Positions 1 through 8,527 of a stretch of DNA of 64,000 nucleotides are shown here, piece by piece. The stretch is taken from contig CAVQJU010000010.1 of the NCBI GenBank assembly GCA_963712905.1, positions 620,001 to 684,000 of the forward strand, in the 5' to 3' direction. The DNA comes from CAVQJU01 sp963712905. GTDB lineage: Bacteria > Acidobacteriota > Vicinamibacteria > Vicinamibacterales > CAVVIG01. The notes beneath the pieces were generated by a model. It worked only from the letters and a program-made list of their open reading frames with translations. It ran no database searches and was not told the DNA's origin. Positions within the stretch are counted from its first letter, which is position 1. Each line of letters begins with the position of its first letter. A program made the position numbers and the translations under genes.

Positions 1-902
1 CCCAGCGTCTCGACTGATTCCAGCCGACGCACGAGCGCGCCCTGCGCCGCCATCCGTTGTGCACCGATCGCGAGCGACAGACTGATCGTCGGCAGCAGGC
101 CCTCAGGCACGAGCGCCACGGTGACGCCGAGGGCGAACAGAAAGGCGTCCGTCAGGCGAATGCCGACGAGCGCGGCAACGATCAGGAACAGAAGTCCAAC
201 GGCCATCGAAATGATGGCGATGACGCGGACGACACGGTTCAACTCGATGGCGAGCGGGCTCGCTGGCCGCACCCCTCCCGTGGTCATGTGCGCAATCCGG
301 GCGAGCCGCGTCGAACGGCCGGTGGCCACGACGACCCCGGCCGCTTCGCCCTCGACCGCAAAGGTGCCAGCGAACACCTGCTCACCGGGTTGCGGCGCCG
401 CCGCCACGCTCTCACCGGTCAGCATCGATGTGTCGACAAGGAAGCCGTGGGCGTGAGTCAAACGGACGTCAGCCGAGATCCGGTCTCCAGCCGTCAGCGC
501 CACGAGATCGCCGGGAACGAGCTGCACGGCATCGATGCTCCGGCGCCTTCCCATGCGTATCACGGTCACGCGCCGTGGAAGCAGGTCACGAAGGCGTTCC
601 CCCGCCTTCTCGGCGCGGTATTCCTGCAGGAAGGCGAACGAGCCGTTGAGCAGAATGACGACGAAGATCGCCAACCCGAGCTGAGGCATGCCGGCCAGGA
701 TGGCCAGGCCACCGGCGATCCACAGCATCAGCGCAAAGAAATGGACAAGCTGCGCGAGCAGGCGCCGCCACATCGGCACCCGGGGCGCGAATGACAGACG
801 GTTCAGGCCGTACTGCTTTTGCCGCCGTTCGACTTCCTCAACGCTCAACCCACCCGGGTCAAGCGGTGGACCGGCCTCACGCGATGCGCGCCCCTGGCTC
901 AT
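1..902 (-). CDS. P-type cation-transporting ATPase, 5' part (runs off the window)
   Basis: Translating the minus strand from ATG at 902 gives about 300 residues with no stop before the window edge. An N-terminal cation-ATPase domain is followed by a hydrophobic hairpin, then the actuator domain with the TGES motif (LTGESVA, about residue 190). The M4 segment reads VALVPEGLLPT. The PEGLL form resembles Na,K/H,K-ATPase and related type II pumps; SERCA-type pumps more often have PEGLP. The phosphorylation domain (DKTG) would lie beyond position 1. The transported ion cannot be told from this part. No strong ribosome binding site precedes the ATG, and an in-frame GTG lies four codons upstream. 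Both strands carry long open frames here, but only this one shows family motifs. Confidence 0.9.
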   Translation of the reverse strand, partial: MSQGRASREAGPPLDPGGLSVEEVERRQKQYGLNRLSFAPRVPMWRRLLAQLVHFFALMLWIAGGLAILAGMPQLGLAIFVVILLNGSFAFLQEYRAEKAGERLRDLLPRRVTVIRMGRRRSIDAVQLVPGDLVALTAGDRISADVRLTHAHGFLVDTSMLTGESVAAAPQPGEQVFAGTFAVEGEAAGVVVATGRSTRLARIAHMTTGGVRPASPLAIELNRVVRVIAIISMAVGLLFLIVAALVGIRLTDAFLFALGVTVALVPEGLLPTISLSLAIGAQRMAAQGALVRRLESVETL

Positions 903-959
903 CGGTCGTCGCACACGCGTAGAGGCCGATCATGCAGCATCGCTGTTGGCGCCCTCCCC

Positions 960-1442
960 TCACATGATATCGACCGCCGGCTCCGCAAACCTGCCGACGA
1001 CAGGATTCACCATCTTCACGAAGTCAGTCCAGCGCATCACGATGGCCTCCCGATGCGTGCCGGCGTTGAACACGATTTCAGGTTCTGCCGCGAGCACGGC
1101 GTCGACGAACACGGTCTGACCGTACAGGGGCCCGAACGGCGGCATGGCTCCAAGCTCGCACACGGGGAACAGCCGTCGCAGATCCTCCTCGTCGGCCAGG
1201 CGAATGGCCTTCCCGCCGGCGAGCTCCAGCAGTTGCTCGAGATTCACGAACGTGGGCGCAGGCACGACCGCCTCTATTGGCTCGCCGTCAACGAAGCAGA
1301 TGACGACTTTCGCCCACTGGAGACCCGGCACGTGCGTGGACGCCGCTTCTTCCTGCGCCGTGAATGCAGGCTGATGCGGCACGACGGTGTACGGGACGTG
1401 TGCCTCTCGCAGGAATTGATGGATCGCGGTGATGCCTGACAT
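960..1442 (-). CDS. YbaK/EbsC-family aminoacyl-tRNA deacylase-like protein
   Basis: 160 residues. The fold family is recognised from the N-terminal run YTVVPHQPAFTAQE, followed by a conserved lysine (QWAKVVI) and the glycine-rich FGPLYG segment typical of YbaK/ProX trans-editing domains. These cytosolic enzymes hydrolyse mischarged tRNAs such as Cys-tRNA(Pro) or Ala-tRNA(Pro). The substrate here cannot be assigned. The open frame extends to 1499, but the ATG at 1442 is preceded by GGAGGAAGCGCT, an excellent ribosome binding site, so I choose that start. It is a single gene next to the P-type ATPase. Confidence 0.9.
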   Translation of the reverse strand: MSGITAIHQFLREAHVPYTVVPHQPAFTAQEEAASTHVPGLQWAKVVICFVDGEPIEAVVPAPTFVNLEQLLELAGGKAIRLADEEDLRRLFPVCELGAMPPFGPLYGQTVFVDAVLAAEPEIVFNAGTHREAIVMRWTDFVKMVNPVVGRFAEPAVDIM

Positions 1443-1718
1443 AGCGCTTCCTCCGTTGAGAAGAACCTGAGCAACACCAATGCCACTCGGAACGGGCATG
1501 TTTAGGTGCAGGTCTTCCTCCGCGTAGCGAAAATCTTCTCAGCGCCTGGGACTTATTTCGAAAAGGCCGGCAGTTGGTGTACGGCGGATGCCTGAAAGTC
1601 CATGCCTGGGGTCAATCAGAGGGAAATGGTGTCAATTCCCCGGGCACGATTGTTGCGCGGTAAGTTCTAGCCAGAGAACCGAAGAAGCCGCCAGGAGGGC
1701 GGCGCAAGGAGGTCTGCC

Positions 1719-2180
1719 ATGCAGATCAAAGACATCATGACTGGTGAGCCCCGCACCTGTTCGCCCGGCACCAATCTGGCGGAAGCGGCGGCGCTGATGC
1801 TGGACGGCGACTGCGGCAGCCTGCCCGTGGTCGAAAGCGGAAAGCTCGTCGGGATCGTCACCGATCGAGACCTGTACATCGCTCTGGCAACGCGCGACAA
1901 ACGCGCGGCGGAGATGACCATCCGCGAGGTCGCCCAGACGCCGGTCTACACCTGCGGCCCTGACGATGAGGTTCAGGCGGCGCTCGAAACGATGAGGCAG
2001 CACCGCATCCGGCGGCTGCCGGTCGAGGGATTTGGCGGCACGGTGATGGGCATGGTTTCCATGAACGACATCGTTCTCGCCGCCGGATCGCGAAAGCCGG
2101 TGCGTGACGGCGAGGTGGTGGGCACGCTGCGCGCGATCTGCGCCCATCACCACCCCTCGCCCCACATCGCCGCGGCGTGA
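1719..2180 (+). CDS. Tandem CBS-domain protein
   Basis: 153 residues made almost entirely of two CBS domains (about residues 8-60 and 72-135). Each carries the usual signature, for example GSLPVVESGKLVGIVTDRD in the first and HRIRRLPV in the second. Stand-alone CBS pairs are cytosolic sensors of adenine nucleotides, but nothing here shows the partner. The start is supported by AAGGAGGT 7 nt upstream. A GCCGCC/GGCGGC hairpin at 1687-1703 lies just before the ribosome binding site. The following gene is on the same strand 91 bp downstream. Confidence 0.92.
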   Translation: MQIKDIMTGEPRTCSPGTNLAEAAALMLDGDCGSLPVVESGKLVGIVTDRDLYIALATRDKRAAEMTIREVAQTPVYTCGPDDEVQAALETMRQHRIRRLPVEGFGGTVMGMVSMNDIVLAAGSRKPVRDGEVVGTLRAICAHHHPSPHIAAA

Positions 2181-2271
2181 GCCGGGCGGGCCGTTCGACA
2201 CGTCACCGATTCGCAACGCCCGGATCGGCGGCGCCTTTGAATCTGACGGGCAGGGCTGTAAGGTCGGTCAA

Positions 2272-3156
2272 ATGGTCAGAGTCCTCGCCGTGCTTGCCAT
2301 CCTGGCGGTCGGACGGTGTGCGGCCGGACAGTCGAATGTCGCCGATCCGGCTCCGCGCTTTGAGGTCTGGGGCGGCCTCAGCGCGATGGTGAGCGGACCG
2401 TCTGGCGATCTGACCTCGTCCTATTCGCCGCCTCTGCTGCTTGACGGCACATTCACCAGCCACGGCGGCCAGACATTGACGTTTGACAGCGAGTCGGCTG
2501 TGGGGTTCGAAGCGGGCACGAATGTCTTTCTGTCGCCACACGCCGGCGTTCAGTTCGTCTTCGATCGGCATGCGCCGGCACTGGCCGGGGTCAACTCACC
2601 GTCTGATCTCGCGTTGCAATACACGAGCAGACTCCCGCCGGATAACATCCCGCGACTCGTGGAGATTCAGCGATCGACTCCGTGGCCGGACACGAATGGC
2701 TCCATGACGCAGACCGCGGTGTCCGTGAACGGCGTCGTGCGAACCGGCCTGCGGGGCCGGGTAGGCCTGACGGCGTCCGGCGGGCTCGCCTTCTCACGGC
2801 TGAGCGGTACCGTGCAGCCGCTGGGCTTCACCGCCTATCATCTCGGCGGGCATTCGGTGCTGTTCGAGGACGACGCCCTGCTGGCGGTTTCACTTGAACC
2901 GACGGCTGCCATCGGCTACAACGCCGGGGGCGACATCAACATCGGCATTCACGAGGGGCTCGCCGTGATGGTCGGCTACCGCTACCGTGGCGGACCGACG
3001 GTGGACGTGCCGGTTCGCGTGACCACTGTCCTCAATGCCGATCAGATCGCGTTCCAACAGACCATCGGTGACATCACGGAGCGACTCGCCCTGGCGCCCG
3101 CACGCGTGAGCACATCCAGTTCGCGTATTGTCATCGGATTGAAGTTCACGCACTGA
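2272..3156 (+). CDS. Predicted outer-membrane beta-barrel protein, unknown function
   Basis: 294 residues. It starts with a signal peptide (MVRVLAVLAILAVGRCAAGQ) and continues as a series of alternating-polarity strands rich in Gly, Ser and Thr. It ends in the aromatic-poor but barrel-like RIVIGLKFTH. The open frame begins at 2104, but that part is in the shadow of the CBS gene; the ATG at 2272 directly precedes the signal peptide. I do not recognise a named family. The barrel call rests on the signal peptide, the strand pattern and the ending, and is an inference. Confidence 0.7.
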   Translation: MVRVLAVLAILAVGRCAAGQSNVADPAPRFEVWGGLSAMVSGPSGDLTSSYSPPLLLDGTFTSHGGQTLTFDSESAVGFEAGTNVFLSPHAGVQFVFDRHAPALAGVNSPSDLALQYTSRLPPDNIPRLVEIQRSTPWPDTNGSMTQTAVSVNGVVRTGLRGRVGLTASGGLAFSRLSGTVQPLGFTAYHLGGHSVLFEDDALLAVSLEPTAAIGYNAGGDINIGIHEGLAVMVGYRYRGGPTVDVPVRVTTVLNADQIAFQQTIGDITERLALAPARVSTSSSRIVIGLKFTH

Positions 3157-3207
3157 TATGCAGGCCATGCTGTTAGACGCCGGGACGCAGAAGGAATCAG
3201 TGACTTC

Positions 3208-3540
3208 TCACCGGTTCGCCAGGGACGACAACAGAGCCTGGACACGCGCTCGAGCCACTGAGAGATGCGCGCGCAGTTCGTCGTAGACAAATCGATGGCC
3301 CGCATCGACCGCGCGTGTCAGCGGGATCCCGGCCTGCCGGTACGCCTCGGTCAGTGTGGCACGACGCGTCTTGTCGTTGACGCGCTTGATGAGCGTCTGC
3401 GCCAGCTTCATCTGCTCGCGCACGGCGGTCAGATCTTCGTACTGCTCGCGCACCTGACGCGCTCGTTCGCTTCGCGGAGCGACATCGCCGGGACCATGAC
3501 ACTGGTTGCAAGCGGCCGCCAGCGCCAGGACAGCAGGCAT
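3208..3540 (-). CDS. Small single-haem c-type cytochrome-like protein
   Basis: 110 residues with one haem c motif, CNQCH, at residues 11-15. The rest is predicted to be helical and ends in a segment (VYDELRAHLSVARARVQALL) that resembles the helical C-terminal part of multihaem cytochromes with doubled CxxCH motifs. The ATG is preceded by GGAGGAGCAGGCT. The leader is very short and lacks N-terminal positive charges: MPAVLALAAAC would make the first haem cysteine also the lipobox cysteine. No other in-frame start exists before an upstream stop, so the gene may be an N-terminally truncated descendant of a larger cytochrome. Confidence 0.6.
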   Translation of the reverse strand: MPAVLALAAACNQCHGPGDVAPRSERARQVREQYEDLTAVREQMKLAQTLIKRVNDKTRRATLTEAYRQAGIPLTRAVDAGHRFVYDELRAHLSVARARVQALLSSLANR

Positions 3541-3671
3541 AGCCTGCTCCTCCAGGAAGGCAGCGTTACAGACGCCGATCCAGGTGGCAGCTCATCCTGG
3601 GCAGGACGAACGGAAGCCGTACCAGATCTGGAACCCATGCTAACGTGCCCAAAACCGCAGGGGGTGGGCGC

Positions 3672-4325
3672 GTGGATCTGCAAAGCGTGATGAAACAACT
3701 CAAGGCGTGGGAGCATCCGAAGATGCGCGCCGTGAACGCAAAGCATGGCGCGGGCGACAATCAGTTCGGTGTGAACCTCGGCAAGATTCGCGGCCTTGCC
3801 GCAAAAATCAAACGCGACCACGAACTGGCGCTCGAGCTCTGGAAGTCCGGAAACATCGACGCGATGAATCTGGCAACCCTGATCATGGATCCGAAGCAGC
3901 TTTCGCAGCCGGACGTCGAGAAGCTGGCGAAGGATTTGAGCTACTACACAACCACCGACTGGTTCGTGAAGAACGTGGTCAAGGCGCTGCCCTTCAAAGG
4001 CGAGCTCTGCAGGAAGTGGGCGGCCTCGAAGGACGAGTACCTGGGCCGGGCGGGCTGGACGCTGATGGCCGGGCAGCTCGAGGAAAACGGCCCGGAGAAG
4101 CTACTCGACACGATCGAGAAGAGGATGAAGGCCGCACCGTTCCGAACACAGGAACCGATGAACTATTGCATGGTCAAGATCGCTGTCGATTACCCACGGT
4201 TGCGCAAGCGCGCGATTGCCATCGGCAACAAGCTGGAGGTTCTCAAGGACTACCCCGTACCGAAGGGGTGCACGTCACCGTTCGCGCCGATCTGGATTGC
4301 ATTCATCCTTGAGCATCGGAAGTAA
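3672..4325 (+). CDS. AlkD-like DNA alkylation repair protein
   Basis: 217 residues, all-helical (HEAT-like) and matching the DNA_alkylation family through its whole length. Diagnostic stretches are HGAGDNQFGV, KIKRDHELALELW and the C-terminal KGCTSPFAPIWI. Members are cytosolic DNA glycosylases or glycosylase-like proteins acting on N3/N7-alkylated purines. The open frame can begin at GTG 3645, but GTG 3672 has a GGGGGTGGG tract 6 nt upstream and gives the usual family N-terminus. It is divergent from the small cytochrome gene. Confidence 0.88.
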   Translation: MDLQSVMKQLKAWEHPKMRAVNAKHGAGDNQFGVNLGKIRGLAAKIKRDHELALELWKSGNIDAMNLATLIMDPKQLSQPDVEKLAKDLSYYTTTDWFVKNVVKALPFKGELCRKWAASKDEYLGRAGWTLMAGQLEENGPEKLLDTIEKRMKAAPFRTQEPMNYCMVKIAVDYPRLRKRAIAIGNKLEVLKDYPVPKGCTSPFAPIWIAFILEHRK

Positions 4326-4366
4326 CGGCGATCGATCGCTGATATTATCGGATGCTGAGGAATACG

Positions 4367-5296
4367 ATGAAACTTCCGCGAGTCTGGGTCGTAGCCTTAA
4401 GTGTGCTTTCCTGTTCGCCGGCTTTCGCGCAGCGGATCGACTACTCGAAGCTCGAGATCAAGACGACGGACCTCGGTCAGGGGGTCTATTTGCTTGGCTG
4501 GCAGGGCGGCGACTCCCTGATCCTGGTCGGGGATGACGGGGTCCTGCTGGTCGACACGTCCGTCGCACCGATGGGCGACAAGATCAAGGCGGCGATCGCG
4601 AAGGTGAGCGACAAGCCGATCAAGTTGATCATCAACACCCATGCGCACGCCGACCACTTCGGCGCCAACGAGGCGCTGGCGAAAGGCGGCGCCAACATCA
4701 TTGCCCACGAGAACCTGCGTGAACGGATGGCGAAGGGCCAGTATCTCGCCGCGTTCAACCAGACGATTCCGCCGTCAGCATCGGCCGCGCTGCCGACGGT
4801 CACCTATGCCGACGCGATGACCGTCCATTTCGACGGCGAGACGGTCCAGCTGTTCCACCCGCCGAATGCGCACACCGATAACGACACGCTGGTGCATTTC
4901 AAGCGGGCCAACGTCATCCACGCCAGCGGCACGATCGGCGGCGACGGGGGCTATCCGTTCTTCGACATGTCCTCGGGGGGTTCGCTCGCCGGGATGATCG
5001 TCGCGGAGGACAAGATGCTCTCCCTGGCGGACGACAAGACCAGGATCGTCGCCGACGAGGGCGATCCGGCAAGCACCGAGGCGCTCAAGGCGTCCCGCGA
5101 CATGCTCGTCACGCTCCGCGCGCGGGTCCAGAAGCTCGTCGACGAGGGCAGGAGCGAGGCCGAGGCGGTGGCCGCCAAGCCGACCAGAGACTTCGACGCC
5201 AGATGGGTGCATCAGGGCAACTTCGTCACCGGGGACACGATGACCCGGCTGGCGTATCAATCCCTGAAGGGCATCAGGCCGCCGACAACGCCATAG
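4367..5296 (+). CDS. Exported MBL-fold metallo-hydrolase
   Basis: 309 residues with a signal peptide (cut after AFAQ). The zinc-binding HAHADH motif (about residue 90) and a third histidine in PNAHTDNDT mark the metallo-beta-lactamase fold. The protein belongs to the periplasmic MBL group with the C-terminal ending ARWVHQGNFVTGDTMTRLAYQSL. In relatives the strand after NVIH carries a GD whose Asp bridges the two metals. Here it reads NVIHASG, so that ligand may be lost. The substrate is unknown. ATG 4367 is preferred over ATG 4352 because GAGG lies 8 nt upstream. Confidence 0.88.
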   Translation: MKLPRVWVVALSVLSCSPAFAQRIDYSKLEIKTTDLGQGVYLLGWQGGDSLILVGDDGVLLVDTSVAPMGDKIKAAIAKVSDKPIKLIINTHAHADHFGANEALAKGGANIIAHENLRERMAKGQYLAAFNQTIPPSASAALPTVTYADAMTVHFDGETVQLFHPPNAHTDNDTLVHFKRANVIHASGTIGGDGGYPFFDMSSGGSLAGMIVAEDKMLSLADDKTRIVADEGDPASTEALKASRDMLVTLRARVQKLVDEGRSEAEAVAAKPTRDFDARWVHQGNFVTGDTMTRLAYQSLKGIRPPTTP

Positions 5297-5332
5297 GTGG
5301 CGATCGCTACGCTGGGCACAGCGTTCGCGTTT

Positions 5333-6190
5333 TCAGTTCTCCGTGCGCATCACGATGACGGCCACACCATGGCCCGGCATCATCACGGGCGTGACCGCCC
5401 AGTAGTCGGCGCGATGATGCACAACCGTCCGTCCGGCGATCGTCCCCACGGCCGCACCAAACACGACGTCGCTCAACCAATGGCGGTTGTCATGCAGGCG
5501 GGACACCGCCACATATGATGCGATGCCATAGCCAAGGATGGCCTTCCGCCATCCCAGGTGCCGTTCGATCACCGTCGCCGTGGCAAACGTAATCGCGGCG
5601 TGGCCCGAGGGAAACGACAGCGAGTTGCTCTCGTCTGGACGAAGACGCTGTGTCGACCACTTGAGGGGTTCCACCAGCATCTCCGTCAGTATTTGCGCTT
5701 GCACCAGGTCCATCCCCAGATGCGCGACCTTGGGCTGATGCCGCCAGCGCCCAAACGCGTACGTGCCCATCGAGAACGCGATCTGCGCAGGCGTGCCACC
5801 GACGTATTTCCCGGGCGCCCACCAGTCGTCGGCAGCGTCAGACTGGCTTTGCAGGCGGGCGTTCAAGGAGGCATCGGCGGGATGGACGGCGAGCGCCAGC
5901 CCGCCGCCGAGTGCAGCAAGGTAGGCATTCTGGCCCGCGGGTAAGTGTTTGATGTCCTCCAGGAGATTGCCCGCAAGCGCACGAATGCCGGTATGAACGG
6001 GCGTGGGAGGTTCCTTGGCATCAGCGTTCTGCTCTTGTCGGTCCGAAGGGACCGGCGCGTCTGTCTGATCGGCCGCAGACGCAGCCGCCCCAATGGCCAG
6101 CGCCAGAACCAGGGCGAGACCGATGCGGCTGAAAGGCGTGGCGGTTACTGAAACCGCACCGCCGGGGAGCGACATCGGTGGATGGTACAT
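5333..6190 (-). CDS. Exported PAP2-family acid phosphatase
   Basis: 285 residues. A hydrophobic leader (RIGLALVLALAIGAAASA) is followed by the three PAP2 signature blocks in order: KWSTQRLRP, FPSGHA and SRLHDNRHWLSD. All catalytic residues (K, R, P; S, G, H; S, R, H, D) are present. The family dephosphorylates lipid phosphates or small phosphomonoesters, vanadium-haloperoxidase style, at the outer face of the cytoplasmic membrane or in the periplasm. Starts at 6190 or 6175 are both possible. It lies beside two further exported phosphatase-like genes. Confidence 0.9.
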   Translation of the reverse strand: MYHPPMSLPGGAVSVTATPFSRIGLALVLALAIGAAASAADQTDAPVPSDRQEQNADAKEPPTPVHTGIRALAGNLLEDIKHLPAGQNAYLAALGGGLALAVHPADASLNARLQSQSDAADDWWAPGKYVGGTPAQIAFSMGTYAFGRWRHQPKVAHLGMDLVQAQILTEMLVEPLKWSTQRLRPDESNSLSFPSGHAAITFATATVIERHLGWRKAILGYGIASYVAVSRLHDNRHWLSDVVFGAAVGTIAGRTVVHHRADYWAVTPVMMPGHGVAVIVMRTEN

Positions 6191-6326
6191 CGAGGGCCAG
6201 CTGGCGCCGTGTCATCAATCGGACAGCCGAGCCTCTTGCAACTGGCTCATCCGTGCCGCGTGGGTAGCTCAGCTTCGGCTCCTGCGGACTGTTCTTTGCA
6301 CGCGTCGCGGGCGGAGCGCACACACG

Positions 6327-6989
6327 ATGCGGCTACGCGTTCTCGTCGTCTCGCTCGGCCTCGGCACAATCGTGACCGCGTTGCCGTTCCTTGCCGGGTG
6401 CAAGGCAAAACCTGCCGCCACAGTCACGGAAGTCAACGCGCTTGACGCAAAGTCGGCTGACGCGCCCAATCCAGTCGAGGACCCGCGCTTCAAGGAGTTC
6501 TTCGACCGCGTGCGCGCCTACGTCAAGGTCCACGAGACGGCGGGCGCGCGCGTACCGAGCCTGAAGGAAACCTCGGATCCTCAAAAAGTATCCGGGCGCG
6601 AGAAGGCGCTCGCCGACGAGATTCGCGTCGAACGCGCCGGGGCCCGCCAGGGCGACGTATTTTCACCTTCCGTCGCCAGGGAGATTGGCGACATCGTCGC
6701 CTGGGATTTCAAGGCACGGCCACTCAAAGATCAAAAAGCCATCCTGGCCGAGGTACCAGTGAAGGTGCCGCCGGCCATCAATACTGACTATCCGACAGCG
6801 CTGCCGCTGGCGACCGTGCCCCCCGGGCTGCTGCTGAAGCTGCCGACGCTGCCCATGGAACTCGAGTACCGCTTCCTGGGCCGCCACCTGATCCTGCGTG
6901 ACATCAAAGCCAACCTGATCGTCGACTTCATTCCCGATGCGGTCCCGGCGGCGCCGGCCAGGGCCGCCGGGCGCGAAGCACACCCATGA
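6327..6989 (+). CDS. Lipoprotein of unknown function, coupled to a metallophosphatase
   Basis: 220 residues with a lipoprotein signal ending LPFLAGC, so it is probably anchored in a membrane facing the periplasm. The mature part is charged and helical at first. It ends with a short strand-rich section (PMELEYRFLGRHLILRD) that looks like a ligand or partner-binding tail. I recognise no family. The open frame starts at 6093, but ATG 6327 directly precedes the signal and has GGCGGAG upstream. Its stop overlaps the next start (ATGA at 6986), which suggests that the two proteins are translated together and act together. Confidence 0.75.
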   Translation: MRLRVLVVSLGLGTIVTALPFLAGCKAKPAATVTEVNALDAKSADAPNPVEDPRFKEFFDRVRAYVKVHETAGARVPSLKETSDPQKVSGREKALADEIRVERAGARQGDVFSPSVAREIGDIVAWDFKARPLKDQKAILAEVPVKVPPAINTDYPTALPLATVPPGLLLKLPTLPMELEYRFLGRHLILRDIKANLIVDFIPDAVPAAPARAAGREAHP

Positions 6990-7867
6990 TCCCCAGAGCT
7001 GCCCGTCTCCCCGTCTCCGTGACGCTCGCCTTGACCGTTGCGCTGTCCCTCGCGGGGACCGCGCAGAACGTCACGCTGCCGCTGGCCAAAGATTCGACCC
7101 GCTTCGCCGTCATCGGCGACACCGGTACCGGCGACAAACCGCAGTACGAGATCGGCCGGACACTCGAGGAGTATCGGCAGCATGCCAACTTCACGTTTAC
7201 GATCATGGTGGGCGACAACATCTACGGCTCCGAACGGCCGCAGGACTTCCAGCAGAAGTTCGAGCTCCCGTACAAGCCGCTGCTCGATGCCGGCGTGAAG
7301 TTCTACGCGGCGCTCGGCAACCACGACGATCCCAACCAGCGCTTCTACAAGCCGTTCAACATGAACGGCGAGCGGTTTTACACGTTCACGAAGGGCAACA
7401 TCGACTTCTTCGTTCTGGATTCGAACTACATGGATCGCAAGCAGCTCGAATGGTTCGAGCGCGCGATCAAGGACTCGAAGTCAGACTGGAAGATGGCGTA
7501 CTTCCACCATCCGCTCTATTCGTCTGGCGCGACCCACGGCTCCGAGAGCGATCTGCGCGCCGTGCTCGAGCCGCTGTTCGTCACGTATCGAATGGACGTC
7601 GTGTTTGCCGGCCACGAGCATTTCTACGAGCGCGTCAAACCACAGAAGGGTATCTACTACTTCACGTGCGGCGGGTCGGCGAAGCTCCGCAAAGGCGACA
7701 TCCGGAAGGGATCGGAGCTGACGGAAAAGGGCGACGACAGCGAGAACACGTTCATGGTCGTCGAAGTGGCGAAGGACGTGTTCAACTTCCAGACCGTGTC
7801 GCGCGGCGGCGTCACGATCGACTCGGGCGCTTTCCAGCGCGCGCACAGCTCAGCGGACGCCCGATAG
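6986..7867 (+). CDS. Exported calcineurin-like metallophosphatase
   Basis: 293 residues. Signal peptide (SLAGTAQ) followed by the complete metallophosphatase motif set: GDTGTG, GDNIYG, GNHDD, HHPLYSS and GHEHFYER. The closest relatives by pattern are purple-acid-phosphatase-like and tartrate-resistant acid phosphatases with a dimetal site, acting in the periplasm. Translationally coupled to the lipoprotein upstream (4-base overlap). A GC-rich hairpin follows at 7889-7912. Confidence 0.93.
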   Translation: MIPRAARLPVSVTLALTVALSLAGTAQNVTLPLAKDSTRFAVIGDTGTGDKPQYEIGRTLEEYRQHANFTFTIMVGDNIYGSERPQDFQQKFELPYKPLLDAGVKFYAALGNHDDPNQRFYKPFNMNGERFYTFTKGNIDFFVLDSNYMDRKQLEWFERAIKDSKSDWKMAYFHHPLYSSGATHGSESDLRAVLEPLFVTYRMDVVFAGHEHFYERVKPQKGIYYFTCGGSAKLRKGDIRKGSELTEKGDDSENTFMVVEVAKDVFNFQTVSRGGVTIDSGAFQRAHSSADAR

Positions 7868-7888
7868 CCCGAGCTATAGCCCGCCTGT

Positions 7889-7912
7889 GGGCCGCCGAAA
7901 CTGCGGTGGCCC
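7889..7912 (+). terminator. Candidate hairpin terminator after the metallophosphatase
   Basis: GGGCCGCCG and CGGTGGCCC form a 9-bp stem (one G-U pair) around a six-base loop, 21 bases after the stop codon. No long T run follows, so termination is plausible rather than certain. Confidence 0.45.
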
Positions 7913-7966
7913 GTCGGACGTCTTAATTGACGACAGGCCTGTTCTCAAGGACTCGGGAGCTCATCA

Positions 7967-8527
7967 ATGACTCTGCCTCGTGGCGTGATACATCGCAGCA
8001 CCGCCGTAATGCTGACCGTCGTTTCACTCGCCGCCACGCTGGCGGCGAAGTCACCATCGATCGACGTTTCGCAGGTCCGCATCGACAACTTCGGCAAGAT
8101 CAGCGACAGCTACTACCGTGGGGCTCAGCCGTCCGAAGGCGATTACGCCGACCTCGCCGCGCTCGGAGTCCGCACGGTCATCGATCTCACCGGCGACGGA
8201 CGCCGCGACGAATCCGGGCTCGTGGAACGCGCAGGCATGAAGTTCTACCGCATTCCGATGACCACGACCGATCGGCCGTCGGAATCGGCCGTGACCACAT
8301 TCCTGCAACTCGTGAACGAGCCCGTGAATCAGCCTGTGTACGTCCACTGTCAGGGCGGCCGTCATCGGACCGGCGCGATGACGGCCGTGTATCGGATGAC
8401 GAGCGAGGGCTGGACGGCCGACCGCGCGTATTCCGAAATGAAGCAGTTCAACTTCGAAGGATTCCCCGGTCACCCGGCGCTCAAACAATTCGTCTACGAT
8501 TACTACGTTCAGATCGGACTGCACTAG
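7967..8527 (+). CDS. Exported protein tyrosine/dual-specificity phosphatase-like protein
   Basis: 186 residues. After a signal peptide (LAATLAAK) comes the motif set of the bacterial PTP-like group: YYRGAQPS at the N-terminus, then DLTGDGRRDE, and the P-loop HCQGGRHRTG, which contains C-x5-R with the nucleophilic cysteine. The family dephosphorylates phosphotyrosine, phosphoinositides or inositol phosphates; the substrate here is unknown. Exported members of this type are often linked to phosphate scavenging. Its stop overlaps that of the convergent ABC exporter. Confidence 0.9.
   Translation: MTLPRGVIHRSTAVMLTVVSLAATLAAKSPSIDVSQVRIDNFGKISDSYYRGAQPSEGDYADLAALGVRTVIDLTGDGRRDESGLVERAGMKFYRIPMTTTDRPSESAVTTFLQLVNEPVNQPVYVHCQGGRHRTGAMTAVYRMTSEGWTADRAYSEMKQFNFEGFPGHPALKQFVYDYYVQIGLH

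Noticed and set aside
57..794. Long plus-strand frame at the window start
   Set aside because: Low-complexity Arg/His/Gln composition; the minus strand encodes a P-type ATPase with TGES and PEGLL motifs.
1500..1718. Repeated GTCAATTCC-like words before the CBS gene as a repeat element
   Set aside because: Only two partial copies, no symmetry or spacing pattern.
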